A stretch of DNA of 64,000 nucleotides from Streptomyces sp. MA5143a (GTDB lineage: Bacteria; Actinomycetota; Actinomycetes; Streptomycetales; Streptomycetaceae): contig NZ_OLMK01000061.1 in NCBI RefSeq assembly GCF_900290235.1, forward strand, positions 151,346-215,345, in the 5' to 3' direction. Positions 25,239 to 34,097 of this stretch are shown here, one piece after another (position 1 is the stretch's first letter; each line of letters starts with the position of its first letter). Under the pieces are notes generated by a model. That model made no database searches and was not told where the DNA came from. It saw nothing but the letters and a program-made list of their open reading frames with translations. A program made the translations under genes and the position numbers.

Positions 25239-26662
25239 TCCGGCATCCATCCGATCTGCACGTTCTCCAGGATCCCGGCGGCGTCGGGCACCAGCACGGC
25301 CATCGAGTAGTAGGCCGTGACCAGATAGCTCATGATCGCGGTGGTGTCGATGCCCATGAACCGCACGTTCAGCGACGGCTCGTACTCCTCGGGGATACCG
25401 GTCCGGTGCAGACCGATGACGCCCTGGTCCTTCTCGCCGGTGCGCAGCGCGATGATGCTGGTCGTGTGCTGCGCGCTGATCGGGATCTTGCCGCACGGCA
25501 GCAGCGGGACCCCGCGCCAGGCCGGTACCTCGTGCCCGCCGAGACTGACCGTTCCGGGCGTCAGTCCACGCCGGTTGCACTGCCGGAAGAAGGCCGCGAT
25601 CGCCTTCGGATGGGCCAGGAACATCCGGGTCTTGCGGCGCATCGACAGCAGTTCGTCCATGTCGTCCGGGGTCGGCGGCCCGGAGAAGGTGCTGACACGC
25701 TGCCCGTAGTCGACGTTGTGCAGCAGACCGAACTCGCGGTTGTTGACCAGCTCCCACTCCTGGCGTTCCCGGATCTCCTGGATGGTCAGCCGGAGTTGCT
25801 GCTCCGTCTGGTCCATCGGGTGGTTGTAGAGGTCCGCCACACGGGTGTGCACGCGCAGCACGGTCTGGGTGAGCGACAGTTCGTACTCGCGGGGGGCGAG
25901 GTCGTAGTCCACGAAGCCACCCGGAAGCGTCAACTCGCCCACATGGCCGGCCTCCAGGGGGACATCCGCTTCGCCCTTGCGGTTCATCGGCTTGTTCTGC
26001 CGGTCGGCGAAGGCGTCGAACTGGGCCCGCAGCGACGGGGTGCGGTCCACGAACGCCATCAGCGTGTCCCAGTTGAGCGCCAGTACCACGGCCGACGTCT
26101 CGGCCCGCACGGAGCTGAGCCACAGCGGGTCGGCGTGGCCGATCGCCTCGTCGCCCAGCCCGTCGCCGTCGGCGATGACGCCGAGGACCTCCTCCTCCCC
26201 GTACTTGCCGGTGGTGTACCGGGTGAACCGGCCGTGCACCACGAGGTACGCCTCCGTCACCGGCTGCCCGGCGTCGACCAGCACCTGCCCTGCCCGCACC
26301 TCACGGACCCGGAAGCGCTGGGAGATCTCCCTGAGCGCCGCGAGGTCGGAGTAGCCGCGCAGCGCGGGCAGTTCGGTGAGGGTCTCCGGGATGACCTTGA
26401 CGTCGTCGGCGCCGTTCTGGTCGAACTGCACCCGGCCCCGGCCGATCCGCAGTTGCAGGCGCCGGTTGACCCGGTAGGTGCCGCCCTTGACGTCCACCCA
26501 CGGCAGCATCCTGAGCAGCCACCGGGACGTGATGGCCTGCATCTGCGGCGCGGATTTGGTGGTCGTCGCGAGCTGGCGCGCGGCCCGGGTGCTCAGACTG
26601 GTGTGGTGCGGTTCGTCGGCGGGATCGGGGGCGCTTTCGGAGGAACTCACGGGGGCGGTCAC
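25235..26662 (-). CDS. eshA: EshA-type family 2B encapsulin shell protein with cyclic-nucleotide-binding domain
   Basis: This 475-residue shell protein belongs to the EshA / family 2B encapsulins, which have an HK97-like capsid fold with an inserted cyclic-nucleotide-binding-like domain. Here that domain spans about 105-215 (FRVREVRAGQVLVDAGQPV, then HGRFTRY and GDGLGDEAI). The disordered N-terminal arm, RQLATTTKSAPQMQ, and the C-terminal shell segment (PISAQHTTSIIALRTGEKDQ, GIDTTAIMSYLVTAYYS) are characteristic. S. coelicolor has the same order (SCO7699-7701). The GTG at 26662 has GGGAGG 5 bases before it. The shell encloses the 2-MIB synthase encoded next. The inserted domain may respond to a nucleotide, but its ligand is uncertain. 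Confidence 0.93.
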   Translation of the reverse strand: MTAPVSSSESAPDPADEPHHTSLSTRAARQLATTTKSAPQMQAITSRWLLRMLPWVDVKGGTYRVNRRLQLRIGRGRVQFDQNGADDVKVIPETLTELPALRGYSDLAALREISQRFRVREVRAGQVLVDAGQPVTEAYLVVHGRFTRYTTGKYGEEEVLGVIADGDGLGDEAIGHADPLWLSSVRAETSAVVLALNWDTLMAFVDRTPSLRAQFDAFADRQNKPMNRKGEADVPLEAGHVGELTLPGGFVDYDLAPREYELSLTQTVLRVHTRVADLYNHPMDQTEQQLRLTIQEIRERQEWELVNNREFGLLHNVDYGQRVSTFSGPPTPDDMDELLSMRRKTRMFLAHPKAIAAFFRQCNRRGLTPGTVSLGGHEVPAWRGVPLLPCGKIPISAQHTTSIIALRTGEKDQGVIGLHRTGIPEEYEPSLNVRFMGIDTTAIMSYLVTAYYSMAVLVPDAAGILENVQIGWMPE

Positions 26663-27153
26663 TTTCCCTCCCGAAGGGTGAGCGGACGTACGCGGAGGTG
26701 CCGGGACGTGCGAGGACGCGCGGAAACACGGGCGGACACCGGGACACCGGTCGACGGCGGTACGGGGAACTCGGGTGGCGCGCGTACGACGTGGTCGTGG
26801 GCGGATTCCGAGGCGATGGACGCCGGAGCGGCGGCGGTGAGCGGCGCGGGCGGCTGTGCGGCGCGCGTCGCAGGTCAAGCCAAACAGACGGGGCGGCCGG
26901 TCGGGCACCGCGTGAAAGGGGCGACTTCGGGTCCTCGGGAGGCGGAAACCACCGACCGAGGCAGACGCGGGGCCGCCCCGCGCACCCGCGCCCCTCAGCC
27001 GCGCCCGGCCCCGGCGCGCGGGACGCACGACACCCGCCCGCGCCAGGGGGCAGCCAGGGCACGACAGGGCGCGGAGATTTCACCCGGGCCGGGCGCGGCC
27101 CGTACGGTTCCCGGGAACGCGGTCGGCCGCGAGGGATCTGGAGGTGGTTCTCC
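26663..27153. other. Divergent intergenic region between eshA and fructosamine kinase gene
   Basis: About 490 bp without a gene. It must hold the eshA-operon promoter and the promoter of the kinase-like gene. I see no convincing -10/-35 pair, palindrome or repeat, and the readings that are open across it lack coding features. Confidence 0.6.
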
Positions 27154-28017
27154 GTGAGCGCTCACGACGCGCCCGGCGACCTGGTCGTACGGCACACCGG
27201 CTCCACGGTCGCCGGCGAGCGCCCGCTCTCCGGCGCCCTCACCGAGGTCACCCTCGACGACGGCCGTGTGGTGATCGTCAAGCGGGCCGACGGACCGGAC
27301 GCGGCACGGGCGGAGGCGGCCGGACTGCGCTGGCTGGCCGAAGCGGGCGCGGTCCCCGTTCCCGCGGTCCACGGCCAGGAGGGGGACCGCCTGGTGATCG
27401 ACCGGGTCCGGCAGGGCTCACCCGGCGCCGCGGCGGCGACCCGACTCGGGGAGTCCCTGGCCGCCCTGCACACCGCGGGAGCGCCCGCCTTCGGCGCCGC
27501 ACCCCCCGGCGGCCCGGAGCACGCCTCCATCGGGCACGCCCCCATGCGGAACGCCCCCGGTGCCGACTGGCCCGGCTGGTACGCCGAGCACCGGGTGCTG
27601 CCGTACCTGCGGCTCGCCGTCGACAGCGGCGCGATCCGCCCGGCGGAGGCCGCCGTGTTCGAGGAGGTCTGCGCGCGGCTGCCCGATCTCGCGGGCCCCG
27701 CCGAGCCGCCCGCCCGGCTGCACGGCGACCTGTGGAACGGCAACGTCCTCTGGGGCGCCGACGGCCGTGCCTGGCTCATCGACCCCGCCGCGCACGGCGG
27801 CCACCGAGAGACCGACCTGGCGATGCTCACCCTCTTCGGCTGCCCCCACCTCGACCGGGTGCTCGACGCCTACCAGCGGGCGGCGCCCCTGGCCGCCGGC
27901 TGGCAGGACCGTGTCGGCCTCCACCAGCTCTTCCCCCTGCTGGTCCACACGGTGCTCTTCGGCCGCGGCTACGCGCAGCAGGCCCTGGACGCGGCACGGG
28001 CGGCGCTCGCGCGGTGA
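27154..28017 (+). CDS. Fructosamine kinase family protein
   Basis: This 287-residue protein of the fructosamine/ketosamine-3-kinase family has the phosphotransferase fold with VVIVKRADG (ATP lysine), LHGDLWNGNVLWG (catalytic loop, Asp acting as base) and LIDPAAHGGHRETDLAML (metal-binding DPA). Length is normal for the bacterial family. Such enzymes phosphorylate sugar amines on glycated proteins or free ribulosamines, so they fall off and the amine is repaired. The GTG at 27154 follows GGAGGTGG by 6 bases. It is divergent from eshA and has no obvious operon partner. Confidence 0.88.
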   Translation: MSAHDAPGDLVVRHTGSTVAGERPLSGALTEVTLDDGRVVIVKRADGPDAARAEAAGLRWLAEAGAVPVPAVHGQEGDRLVIDRVRQGSPGAAAATRLGESLAALHTAGAPAFGAAPPGGPEHASIGHAPMRNAPGADWPGWYAEHRVLPYLRLAVDSGAIRPAEAAVFEEVCARLPDLAGPAEPPARLHGDLWNGNVLWGADGRAWLIDPAAHGGHRETDLAMLTLFGCPHLDRVLDAYQRAAPLAAGWQDRVGLHQLFPLLVHTVLFGRGYAQQALDAARAALAR

Positions 28018-28128
28018 ACGCGGGCGCCGCCCGGGGCGACGTGAGCGGCGAGGAAAGCGAAGGGACTCGTTACAAGGAGGAATGGAGAAGGAAGCCCCTT
28101 CATGGCCTCGCCTTCGGCCACGCTAGCA

Positions 28129-28297
28129 CTAGGGCCCTTCTGATGGATCTCCGCGGCGTCGCGACGCCCGGCACCCATTCTCGCCGCACCGGACAAAAGC
28201 CCTAGTAGCTCCGCTACGAGGGCTTCCGTCCGGCACACTGAGAGCACGCACCGAACGCCGCTCCTTCTGCCACGGAGATCCATCAGAAGGGCCCTAG
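28129..28297. mobile_element. 169-bp MITE with perfect 25-bp terminal inverted repeats
   Basis: The ends are perfect 25-bp inverted repeats (28129-28153 and 28273-28297) beginning CTAGGGCCCTTCTGATGG. The core is non-coding and itself forms an imperfect hairpin around AGCCCTAGTAGC ... GCTACGAGGGCT. The outer TA at each end fits a TA target duplication, as with IS630/Tc1-type transposons. There is no transposase frame. The right repeat supplies the stop codon of the TerD-domain gene. The 110 bp to its left contain a strong AAGGAGGA (28074-28081) and a short frame that ends inside the left repeat. Confidence 0.85.
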
Positions 28298-30471
28298 CCC
28301 GGAATCAGGTCGCGCAGATTTTCGAGGGTGATGATCCGGGAGTCCGGATGCAGCCCCTCGGGGCGTTCGAGACCGATGTACGTGACCGGCTCGGCCGGGA
28401 CGGACCCGCCGTCCCAGGACTCCACGGCCGTCGTCCCGTCGGCGTCCGTCATCAGACCGACGAGGTACCGCACCGTGAGCTGCTCCCGCTCCATGACGGC
28501 CCGCACCACGCGCGACACCGATGCCTGGTTCTCCTCGACCCGGTTGCCCGCCGAGACGCCCTTCAGACAGAGGTGCAGCCACTTCGCGCTCCAGCGGCCG
28601 TCCCGCTCCCGCCTGAACGCCAGCGGCAGCGCCACCCGACCCGGCCCGCGCAGCTCCGACTTCATCCGCACGGTGCGCGGTTCGAACGGACGGCCCTTCT
28701 GTTCCGCGTCCCGCAGCATGAACCCGAAGAACGACTCCTCGGCCTCGTCGAACCCCTCACCCGTGTAGATGTTCACCTGCGGAACGACGAACGAGCCGCG
28801 CACCCGGTCCAGGCCCAGATCGATGAACTCCGAGGCTCCCTCCGGCGCCTCGGTGATGTCACCGGAGTGCTCGCCCCCGACCGTCTTGAGCGAGGTGTAC
28901 GAGAGCCAGCTGTCGGTGCTGTAGTCGGCGTTCAGGAGCAGCGCCGACAGGTCGTAGTCGGTCCGACGCCCGCGCTCCTTCCAGTACACGAAGAAGCGCA
29001 GCAGCTCGCCGTCCACCGCCGAGGCGGAGCCCCGCGGCAGCACACCGAGCCCGGCGGTCGTCGCCCGGCCGCTGAGCGGCAGCGCCACGTCCAGGACGTC
29101 CGGGTCGACCAGCAGCCGGGCCGGCACCGGCAGGCGGCGGCGCAGCTCCGCGTCGAGGGCGGCGATCAGACGCTCGCGGTCCCCCGCGGGCACGGCCGGC
29201 CGCACGTCGGCGGCGACCCAGGCCCGGCCCCGGCGGTTGACGAACACCCGGCGCTCGCCGGACTCCCGCTCCCGGTTGAGCAGATGCTCGCGCACGGCCA
29301 GCACGACCCGGCCCGACACCTGCGGGGCGACCTCCACTGCCGCGGCCACCACCGCGTCCCGCTCCTCCTGGCCGGCGGCGGTCCGCAGCAGGTGGTCCAG
29401 GGCCCGGAACAGCTTGCCGGGCGCGGACCGCAGCAGGCCGACGGCGCCGGGGACGTCGCCCTCACCGAGCAGTCGCTGCGCGCGGCTGTCGAGGGACAGT
29501 GCCTCCTTCTCACCGCGGGCCACGGCGAACACCTCGGCGGCGTGCGGCCACCGCGGGTACTCGTGCGGGTGGAGGCGCTCACCGAGCCGCTTGAAGGGCT
29601 CGCGGTACGCGTGCACGTCGCAGAGCTTCGCGGGACTCTCCGCGACCACGGCGTCCAGGCCCGCGAGAAGCGCCCGGCGCACCGGACGCGGTATTGTCCG
29701 CAGCCGTGTCGGCTCCCGCAGCGTCACGTCACCGCCCGACAGGGCGCAGGCCAGCCGCAGCACATCGGTGACGGTGTCCAGGAGCAGGTCGGCGCCGACG
29801 GCGAGGCGGGCCTCGTTGACCACCGCGCGGTTCTCCCGGACCGGGATCACCTCGGGCTGCGGCCCGGTCGCGCACCGCTCCGCGAGGACCTTCAGGTCGG
29901 CGAGGTGCTCCTCGCCCAGCGGTGTGGTGCTGCCCGCGAGCGCCAGGTAGAGGGCGGTGACCTCGTCGTCCAGGGCCCCGCCGAGGTGCAGGACCGTCAG
30001 CCGGTCGCCGGCCGAGGCGATCAGCTCGTCCTGCACGGCGAGCATCTCCTCGTAGGTGTGCTGGTAGCGGCCGTACGACGGCAGGCTGAGCAGGTTCAGC
30101 ACCCCGTGCGCCAGCTGGGAGAGCACGCTGCCGCGCGCCTCGCGGTCCCGGAGCGCCTCGGCCACGCACCGCGTCCAGAACTCCTCGGTGTCCGGCACGT
30201 TCGCGGGGAAGTCGATGAAGTACGTGTTGTGCGCGACGTGGTCGCCCACCATCTCGCGCACCGTACGCAGCGTGCGCGTGGCGGTGTGCACCACCGCGGC
30301 CGACGACAGCCCCGACAGGTGCGCCAGCAGGTCGGCCGACAGCTTGAACCCCACCGACAGCAACGCGGCGTCGAACTGCCGCGCGGCCGCGGCGCCGTCC
30401 CCCGCGGACCCCTCGGGGGCGGGCAGACGACGGGTGTGCCGGAGAACCACGGATGCGAGACGGTTGGCCAT
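28294..30471 (-). CDS. Large TerD-domain protein
   Basis: This 725-residue cytoplasmic protein has a long helical N-terminal part (about 1-400) and a C-terminal TerD-like region (about 450-725). The latter includes FFVYWKERGRRTDYDLSALLLNADYSTDSWLSYTS (in part) and INIY-like VNIYTGEGFDEAEESFFGFMLR, the TerD calcium-binding pattern. It resembles the large SCO0854/MXAN_6230-type proteins but I see no RING-type cysteine cluster. TerD proteins accompany tellurite and stress-response systems; no other ter gene is nearby. Its stop codon (TAG) lies inside the right repeat of the adjacent MITE, so the last residues could differ from the ancestor. The ATG start has only a weak ribosome site. Confidence 0.75.
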   Translation of the reverse strand: MANRLASVVLRHTRRLPAPEGSAGDGAAAARQFDAALLSVGFKLSADLLAHLSGLSSAAVVHTATRTLRTVREMVGDHVAHNTYFIDFPANVPDTEEFWTRCVAEALRDREARGSVLSQLAHGVLNLLSLPSYGRYQHTYEEMLAVQDELIASAGDRLTVLHLGGALDDEVTALYLALAGSTTPLGEEHLADLKVLAERCATGPQPEVIPVRENRAVVNEARLAVGADLLLDTVTDVLRLACALSGGDVTLREPTRLRTIPRPVRRALLAGLDAVVAESPAKLCDVHAYREPFKRLGERLHPHEYPRWPHAAEVFAVARGEKEALSLDSRAQRLLGEGDVPGAVGLLRSAPGKLFRALDHLLRTAAGQEERDAVVAAAVEVAPQVSGRVVLAVREHLLNRERESGERRVFVNRRGRAWVAADVRPAVPAGDRERLIAALDAELRRRLPVPARLLVDPDVLDVALPLSGRATTAGLGVLPRGSASAVDGELLRFFVYWKERGRRTDYDLSALLLNADYSTDSWLSYTSLKTVGGEHSGDITEAPEGASEFIDLGLDRVRGSFVVPQVNIYTGEGFDEAEESFFGFMLRDAEQKGRPFEPRTVRMKSELRGPGRVALPLAFRRERDGRWSAKWLHLCLKGVSAGNRVEENQASVSRVVRAVMEREQLTVRYLVGLMTDADGTTAVESWDGGSVPAEPVTYIGLERPEGLHPDSRIITLENLRDLIPG

Positions 30472-30551
30472 CCCGGGATGATCGCAGAGGTGTACGAATC
30501 ACCGCACAGGAGTTTTCCCGCCCTCCGCGTCCGGCGCCGAGGGCGGTGCCC

Positions 30552-31232
30552 TCACCTCCGGGACGTGAACCTCAGGCCGCGCAGCATGGTCTCGAAGCGG
30601 GTGAACGCGGCCGCTGTGTCGGGCTGCTGATCGGTGTTCACCGTGGTCCAGGCGACCAGCGGGGTCCGGTCGCCGATGTCGATGACGGCCAGGCGCAGGG
30701 CGAACTCGGGCTGGAGGCCGTAGCAGTCGTGCTCGGCGTTCCCGTCGGCGGTGGGGCAGCCGATGCTGCCGTTGAGCGACCAGTCGGTGGTGCCGGTCAT
30801 CAGGGTCGCCGGGTGCCCGTCGACGGTGGTCTCGTCCGTGTCCCGCCACTTCGCGTGGTAGTCGCTCTGCCCGCGCAGGAAGGCCAGGTAGGCGTCGTAG
30901 TCGCGGGCCGGCTTCACCGGGTCGTTCCGGCCGGGCGGATAGACGACCACCGGCAACAGGAACCGGACCCGGTCGCTCTCGTCCTTCATCCAGGTCAGGA
31001 AGGTGCGGGTGTCCTTCAGGGGGCGCACGCCCAGCGAGGTCGGCACCGTGACCGTCAGCGGCACGCCGAACGCCTTGCTGGTGTACACGACGGCCGACGC
31101 CGTGGGCCGGGCGGCGGCCCGCGAGGGCGGGGTCCGCGCCGTCGAGTCACCCGCGCACGCCGCGAGCGTGCCCAGCAGCACCGCGCCCACGGCGGCCGCC
31201 CGGTATCGCCGACTCCTCAGGTGTCTCACCAC
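30552..31232 (-). CDS. Putative lipoprotein, unknown function
   Basis: This 226-residue exported protein has a basic N-terminus, a hydrophobic stretch and a lipobox LAAC near residue 27, so it should be lipid-anchored outside the membrane. The mature part has Trp/Asp-rich strands (FLTWMKDESD, HPATLMTGTTDWSLNGSIGC) and two or three cysteines that may form a disulfide. No family recognised. Two adjacent GTG codons (31232 and 31229) could start it; neither has a strong ribosome site. Confidence 0.7.
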   Translation of the reverse strand: MVRHLRSRRYRAAAVGAVLLGTLAACAGDSTARTPPSRAAARPTASAVVYTSKAFGVPLTVTVPTSLGVRPLKDTRTFLTWMKDESDRVRFLLPVVVYPPGRNDPVKPARDYDAYLAFLRGQSDYHAKWRDTDETTVDGHPATLMTGTTDWSLNGSIGCPTADGNAEHDCYGLQPEFALRLAVIDIGDRTPLVAWTTVNTDQQPDTAAAFTRFETMLRGLRFTSRR

Positions 31233-31303
31233 GGCACGACTCTGCGCGACGGCGGGGACCACGGCAATCGGAGACACCCGCAAGGGCGAGCACCCCGTGA
31301 CAG

Positions 31304-31342
31304 GCGCCCCCGACCGGCGCCCCCGACCGGCGCCCCCGGCGA
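31304..31342. repeat. 13-bp tandem repeat, about three copies
   Basis: GCGCCCCCGACCG occurs twice in tandem and a third copy diverges after nine bases. It lies between the lipoprotein and VOC genes. No function is evident. Confidence 0.6.
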
Positions 31343-31396
31343 GCGCCTCGCGGCTTCGAGGGCCGAGCCGTCGCCAGGAGGGCGGTCCCGCCCCGG

Positions 31397-31747
31397 TCAG
31401 CGCGTCGGCGTGCCGATCCGCAACCGGTTGCCGTCCGGGTCGCGCAGTGCGATCTCGCGCGCCCACGGAGCCTCTTCCACCGGCACGCCGAACGCGGAGG
31501 CGAGCGTGTCGACGTCACGCACCCGCAGATAGACCAGGGTGTCGGGACGGGCGTCGCCCTCGTGCTCCGACAGGAACAGCCGTATGCCGCCCCGGGCGAC
31601 CTCGACGAACGCGGGGAGCCCCGGTGCGAAGCGGTGCTCCCACTGCTGGGCGAAGCCCAGTCGCTCGTACCAGGCGACCGCGGCCGCGGCGTCCGCGACC
31701 CGGAGAATGGGGATGACTTCCTCGTCCACCTCGTCCATGCGGCCCAT
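31397..31747 (-). CDS. VOC/glyoxalase superfamily protein
   Basis: This 116-residue single-domain VOC protein has the beta-alpha-beta-beta-beta pattern with ILRVADAAAAVAWYERLGF at the start and ALRDPDGNRLRIGTP at the end. It is typical of bleomycin-resistance/glyoxalase-like proteins. The ATG at 31747 follows GGGGGCT; another ATG lies three codons later. Family members bind metal or sequester drugs, but the substrate is not readable here. Confidence 0.82.
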   Translation of the reverse strand: MGRMDEVDEEVIPILRVADAAAAVAWYERLGFAQQWEHRFAPGLPAFVEVARGGIRLFLSEHEGDARPDTLVYLRVRDVDTLASAFGVPVEEAPWAREIALRDPDGNRLRIGTPTR

Positions 31748-31789
31748 GGTGGCAGCCCCCACTGACGACGCCGCCGGCCCGCGCCGTCG

Positions 31790-32407
31790 TCAGAGCGCCG
31801 CGTGCGTCTCCCGTCTGCGGCGCGCGTGGTCGAGGAAGCCGTCCAGGGCCAGTTCGAAGGCGGCGTCCGCGCGGTGGTCGCCGACGGCGTCGAGCGCCTC
31901 GGTGAGGCGGGGCGTGGCCGTCTCGTCGGCGATCTCCCACATGGCCTCCGGCGCGGCCAGATCGAGGGCCGAACCGAGGACGACGTTCTCCAGGGCGACC
32001 AGCACCGGCATCACGTCGGCGAGGGGGAAGCCCGCGTCGAGGAGCAGCGTGACGGCGCGCTCGTACTGATCCAGGACGCGCGGGGCCCGCACCGGGGACG
32101 TCATGAGCAGCGGGATGGCCCGGGGGTGGGCGGCGAAGGCGGCGCGGTAGGAGCGGGCCCAGGCCGCGAGGGCCTCGTCCCAGGGGCGCAGCTCCAGCGC
32201 GGAGACGTCGATGCCCTCGGTGACCCGCTCGCGCAGCAGTTCCACGATGCCGTCCCGGCCGTCCACATGGTGATACACGGATCCGGTCTGCACCCCGAGC
32301 CGCCGGGCGATCTGCGGGACGCTGAAATCGCCCTGCGCGTCGACGAGTTCGAGCGCGGTGCTGGTGATGCGCTCCCGGTCCAGCAGGGGTGTGCGCGGCC
32401 GTCCCAT
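31790..32407 (-). CDS. TetR-family regulator, likely repressor of permease/amidohydrolase pair
   Basis: This 205-residue regulator has an N-terminal helix-turn-helix (FSVPQIARRLGVQTGSVYHH, about residues 28-47) and a C-terminal TetR ligand domain. It is divergent from the APC permease and amidohydrolase genes. A 21-bp near-palindrome lies between the two starts, so it probably represses them and itself. Confidence 0.88.
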   Translation of the reverse strand: MGRPRTPLLDRERITSTALELVDAQGDFSVPQIARRLGVQTGSVYHHVDGRDGIVELLRERVTEGIDVSALELRPWDEALAAWARSYRAAFAAHPRAIPLLMTSPVRAPRVLDQYERAVTLLLDAGFPLADVMPVLVALENVVLGSALDLAAPEAMWEIADETATPRLTEALDAVGDHRADAAFELALDGFLDHARRRRETHAAL

Positions 32408-32462
32408 GGTGTCCGTCCTCTTCGGGGTCTTCCCAGCGGTCGAGGTGAAGGTTACATTGCCA

Positions 32463-32483
32463 AAACCGAAAGCCTTTAGGTTT
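32463..32483. promoter_or_regulatory. 21-bp palindromic operator
   Basis: Arms AAACCGAAAG and CTTTAGGTTT flank a central C and pair at 9 of 10 positions. The site is AT-rich relative to its surroundings and lies between the divergent TetR and permease genes, as expected of a TetR operator. Confidence 0.8.
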
Positions 32484-32574
32484 ACCGGTCCGGGCGACCC
32501 CGCCCACCCGGTGGCCTCGTCCCCCGACCACCCGGTGGCCCTGTCCCCGCAAGCAGCCAGAAGGGCTTTCCCCG

Positions 32575-34056
32575 ATGACCGTCACCCCCTCCGCGCCCAG
32601 CGCGGACCAGGCCGGGACCGAAGCGCCCGCCACGTACTCGCTGCGCCGGGGCTCCCTCGGCACCACCGACATCGCCTTCTTCGTGGTCTCCGCCGCCGCC
32701 CCGCTCACCGTGATGGCCGGCGTCGCCCCCCTCGCGATCCTGATGGGCGGCATCGGCGCCCCCGCCGGCTATCTGCTCGCCGGACTCACGCTCGCCGTCT
32801 TCGCCATCGGTTTCACCACCATGAGCCGCCACGTCCGCAGCGCCGGTGCCTTCTACGCGTTCATCACCCGCGGCCTCGGCCGCCGGGCCGGCATCGGCGC
32901 CGCGCTCCTCGCGCTCGTCGGCTACAACGGCATGGAGATCGGCGTCTACGGCCTCCTCGGCACCGCCACCCGCGACACCGCCCGCTCCCTGTTCGGCGCC
33001 GACGTCCCCTGGCTGCCCGTCGCCCTCCTGGGCCTGCTGCTCATCGGCTACGGCGGGTACCGGTCCATCGACTTCGGCGCCAAGGTCCTCGGCGTCCTCC
33101 TCGTCGCCGAGACCGGCATCCTGGTCCTGCTCGCCGGCGCGGTCCTGGTCGACGGCGGCGCCGACGGCCTGTCCCTCGCGTCCTTCGCGCCCGGCAACGT
33201 CATGGTCCCCGGCATGATCGCCGTCCTGGCCTTCGCGTTCGCCGCGTTCACCGGCTTCGAGTCCACCGTGATCTACCGCCGGGAGGCCCGCGACCCGGCC
33301 CGCACCGTGCCGCGCGCCACCTACCTCGCCGTCGCCTTCCTCGGCCTGTTCTACGCGTTCGTCGTGTGGACGGTGATCCAGGCCTTCGGCGACGCGAAGG
33401 TCATCGCCACGGCCGGCTCGAACCCCGCGGACCTGTTCTTCTCCGCCATCACGGTCTACGTCGGCCCCTGGGCGGCCGACCTGATGCACATCCTCATCGT
33501 CACCAGCGTCCTGGCCTCGCTGCTGGCCTTCCACAACGCCATCAACCGCTACGGGCTGGCCCTCGCCGAGGAGGGGATCCTCCCCAAGGCCCTGGCCCGG
33601 GTCCACCCCCGCCACCGCTCCCCGTACGTCGCCGGCCTCGCCCAGACCGTGCTCGGCGCGGCCGTCGTCCTCGCCTTCGCCGCGGCCGGCGCCGACCCGT
33701 ACACGCAACTGCTGCTGTGGGTGAACACGCCCGGCATGCTCGCCCTGATGGTGCTGCAACTGCTCGCCGCCATCGCCGTACCGCTCTACTTCCGGCGCCG
33801 CACCCATGGCGAGGGTGCCCTGCGCACGGTCGTCGCGCCCGTCGCCGCCGCGGTGCTGCTGACCGGTGCCATCGCCCTGGTCGTCACCCACCTCGACCAG
33901 TTCACCGGCGCCTCCACCACCGTCAACACCGTCCTCGCGGCGATCGTCCCCGCCGTCCTCGTCATCGGTCTCGCCCTCGGGTGGTGGCTGCGCCGGTCCA
34001 GGCCCGAGGTGTACGCGGGCTTCGCCGCCGAGCCACCGGCCGACACCGCCGAGTGA
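32575..34056 (+). CDS. APC-family amino acid/amine permease
   Basis: This 493-residue protein has about 12 membrane segments of the amino acid-polyamine-organocation superfamily. The first segment carries FFVVSAAAPLTVMAGVAP, and GFESTVIYRREARDPARTVPRAT is the conserved loop after segment 6. It should import an amino acid, amine or amide. It is followed 41 nt later by an amidohydrolase, so the pair likely takes up and hydrolyses the same compound. Confidence 0.9.
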   Translation: MTVTPSAPSADQAGTEAPATYSLRRGSLGTTDIAFFVVSAAAPLTVMAGVAPLAILMGGIGAPAGYLLAGLTLAVFAIGFTTMSRHVRSAGAFYAFITRGLGRRAGIGAALLALVGYNGMEIGVYGLLGTATRDTARSLFGADVPWLPVALLGLLLIGYGGYRSIDFGAKVLGVLLVAETGILVLLAGAVLVDGGADGLSLASFAPGNVMVPGMIAVLAFAFAAFTGFESTVIYRREARDPARTVPRATYLAVAFLGLFYAFVVWTVIQAFGDAKVIATAGSNPADLFFSAITVYVGPWAADLMHILIVTSVLASLLAFHNAINRYGLALAEEGILPKALARVHPRHRSPYVAGLAQTVLGAAVVLAFAAAGADPYTQLLLWVNTPGMLALMVLQLLAAIAVPLYFRRRTHGEGALRTVVAPVAAAVLLTGAIALVVTHLDQFTGASTTVNTVLAAIVPAVLVIGLALGWWLRRSRPEVYAGFAAEPPADTAE

Positions 34057-34097
34057 CCCCCACCCTCCGTCCGCCCCTCTCAAGGAGACCCCTCCCG

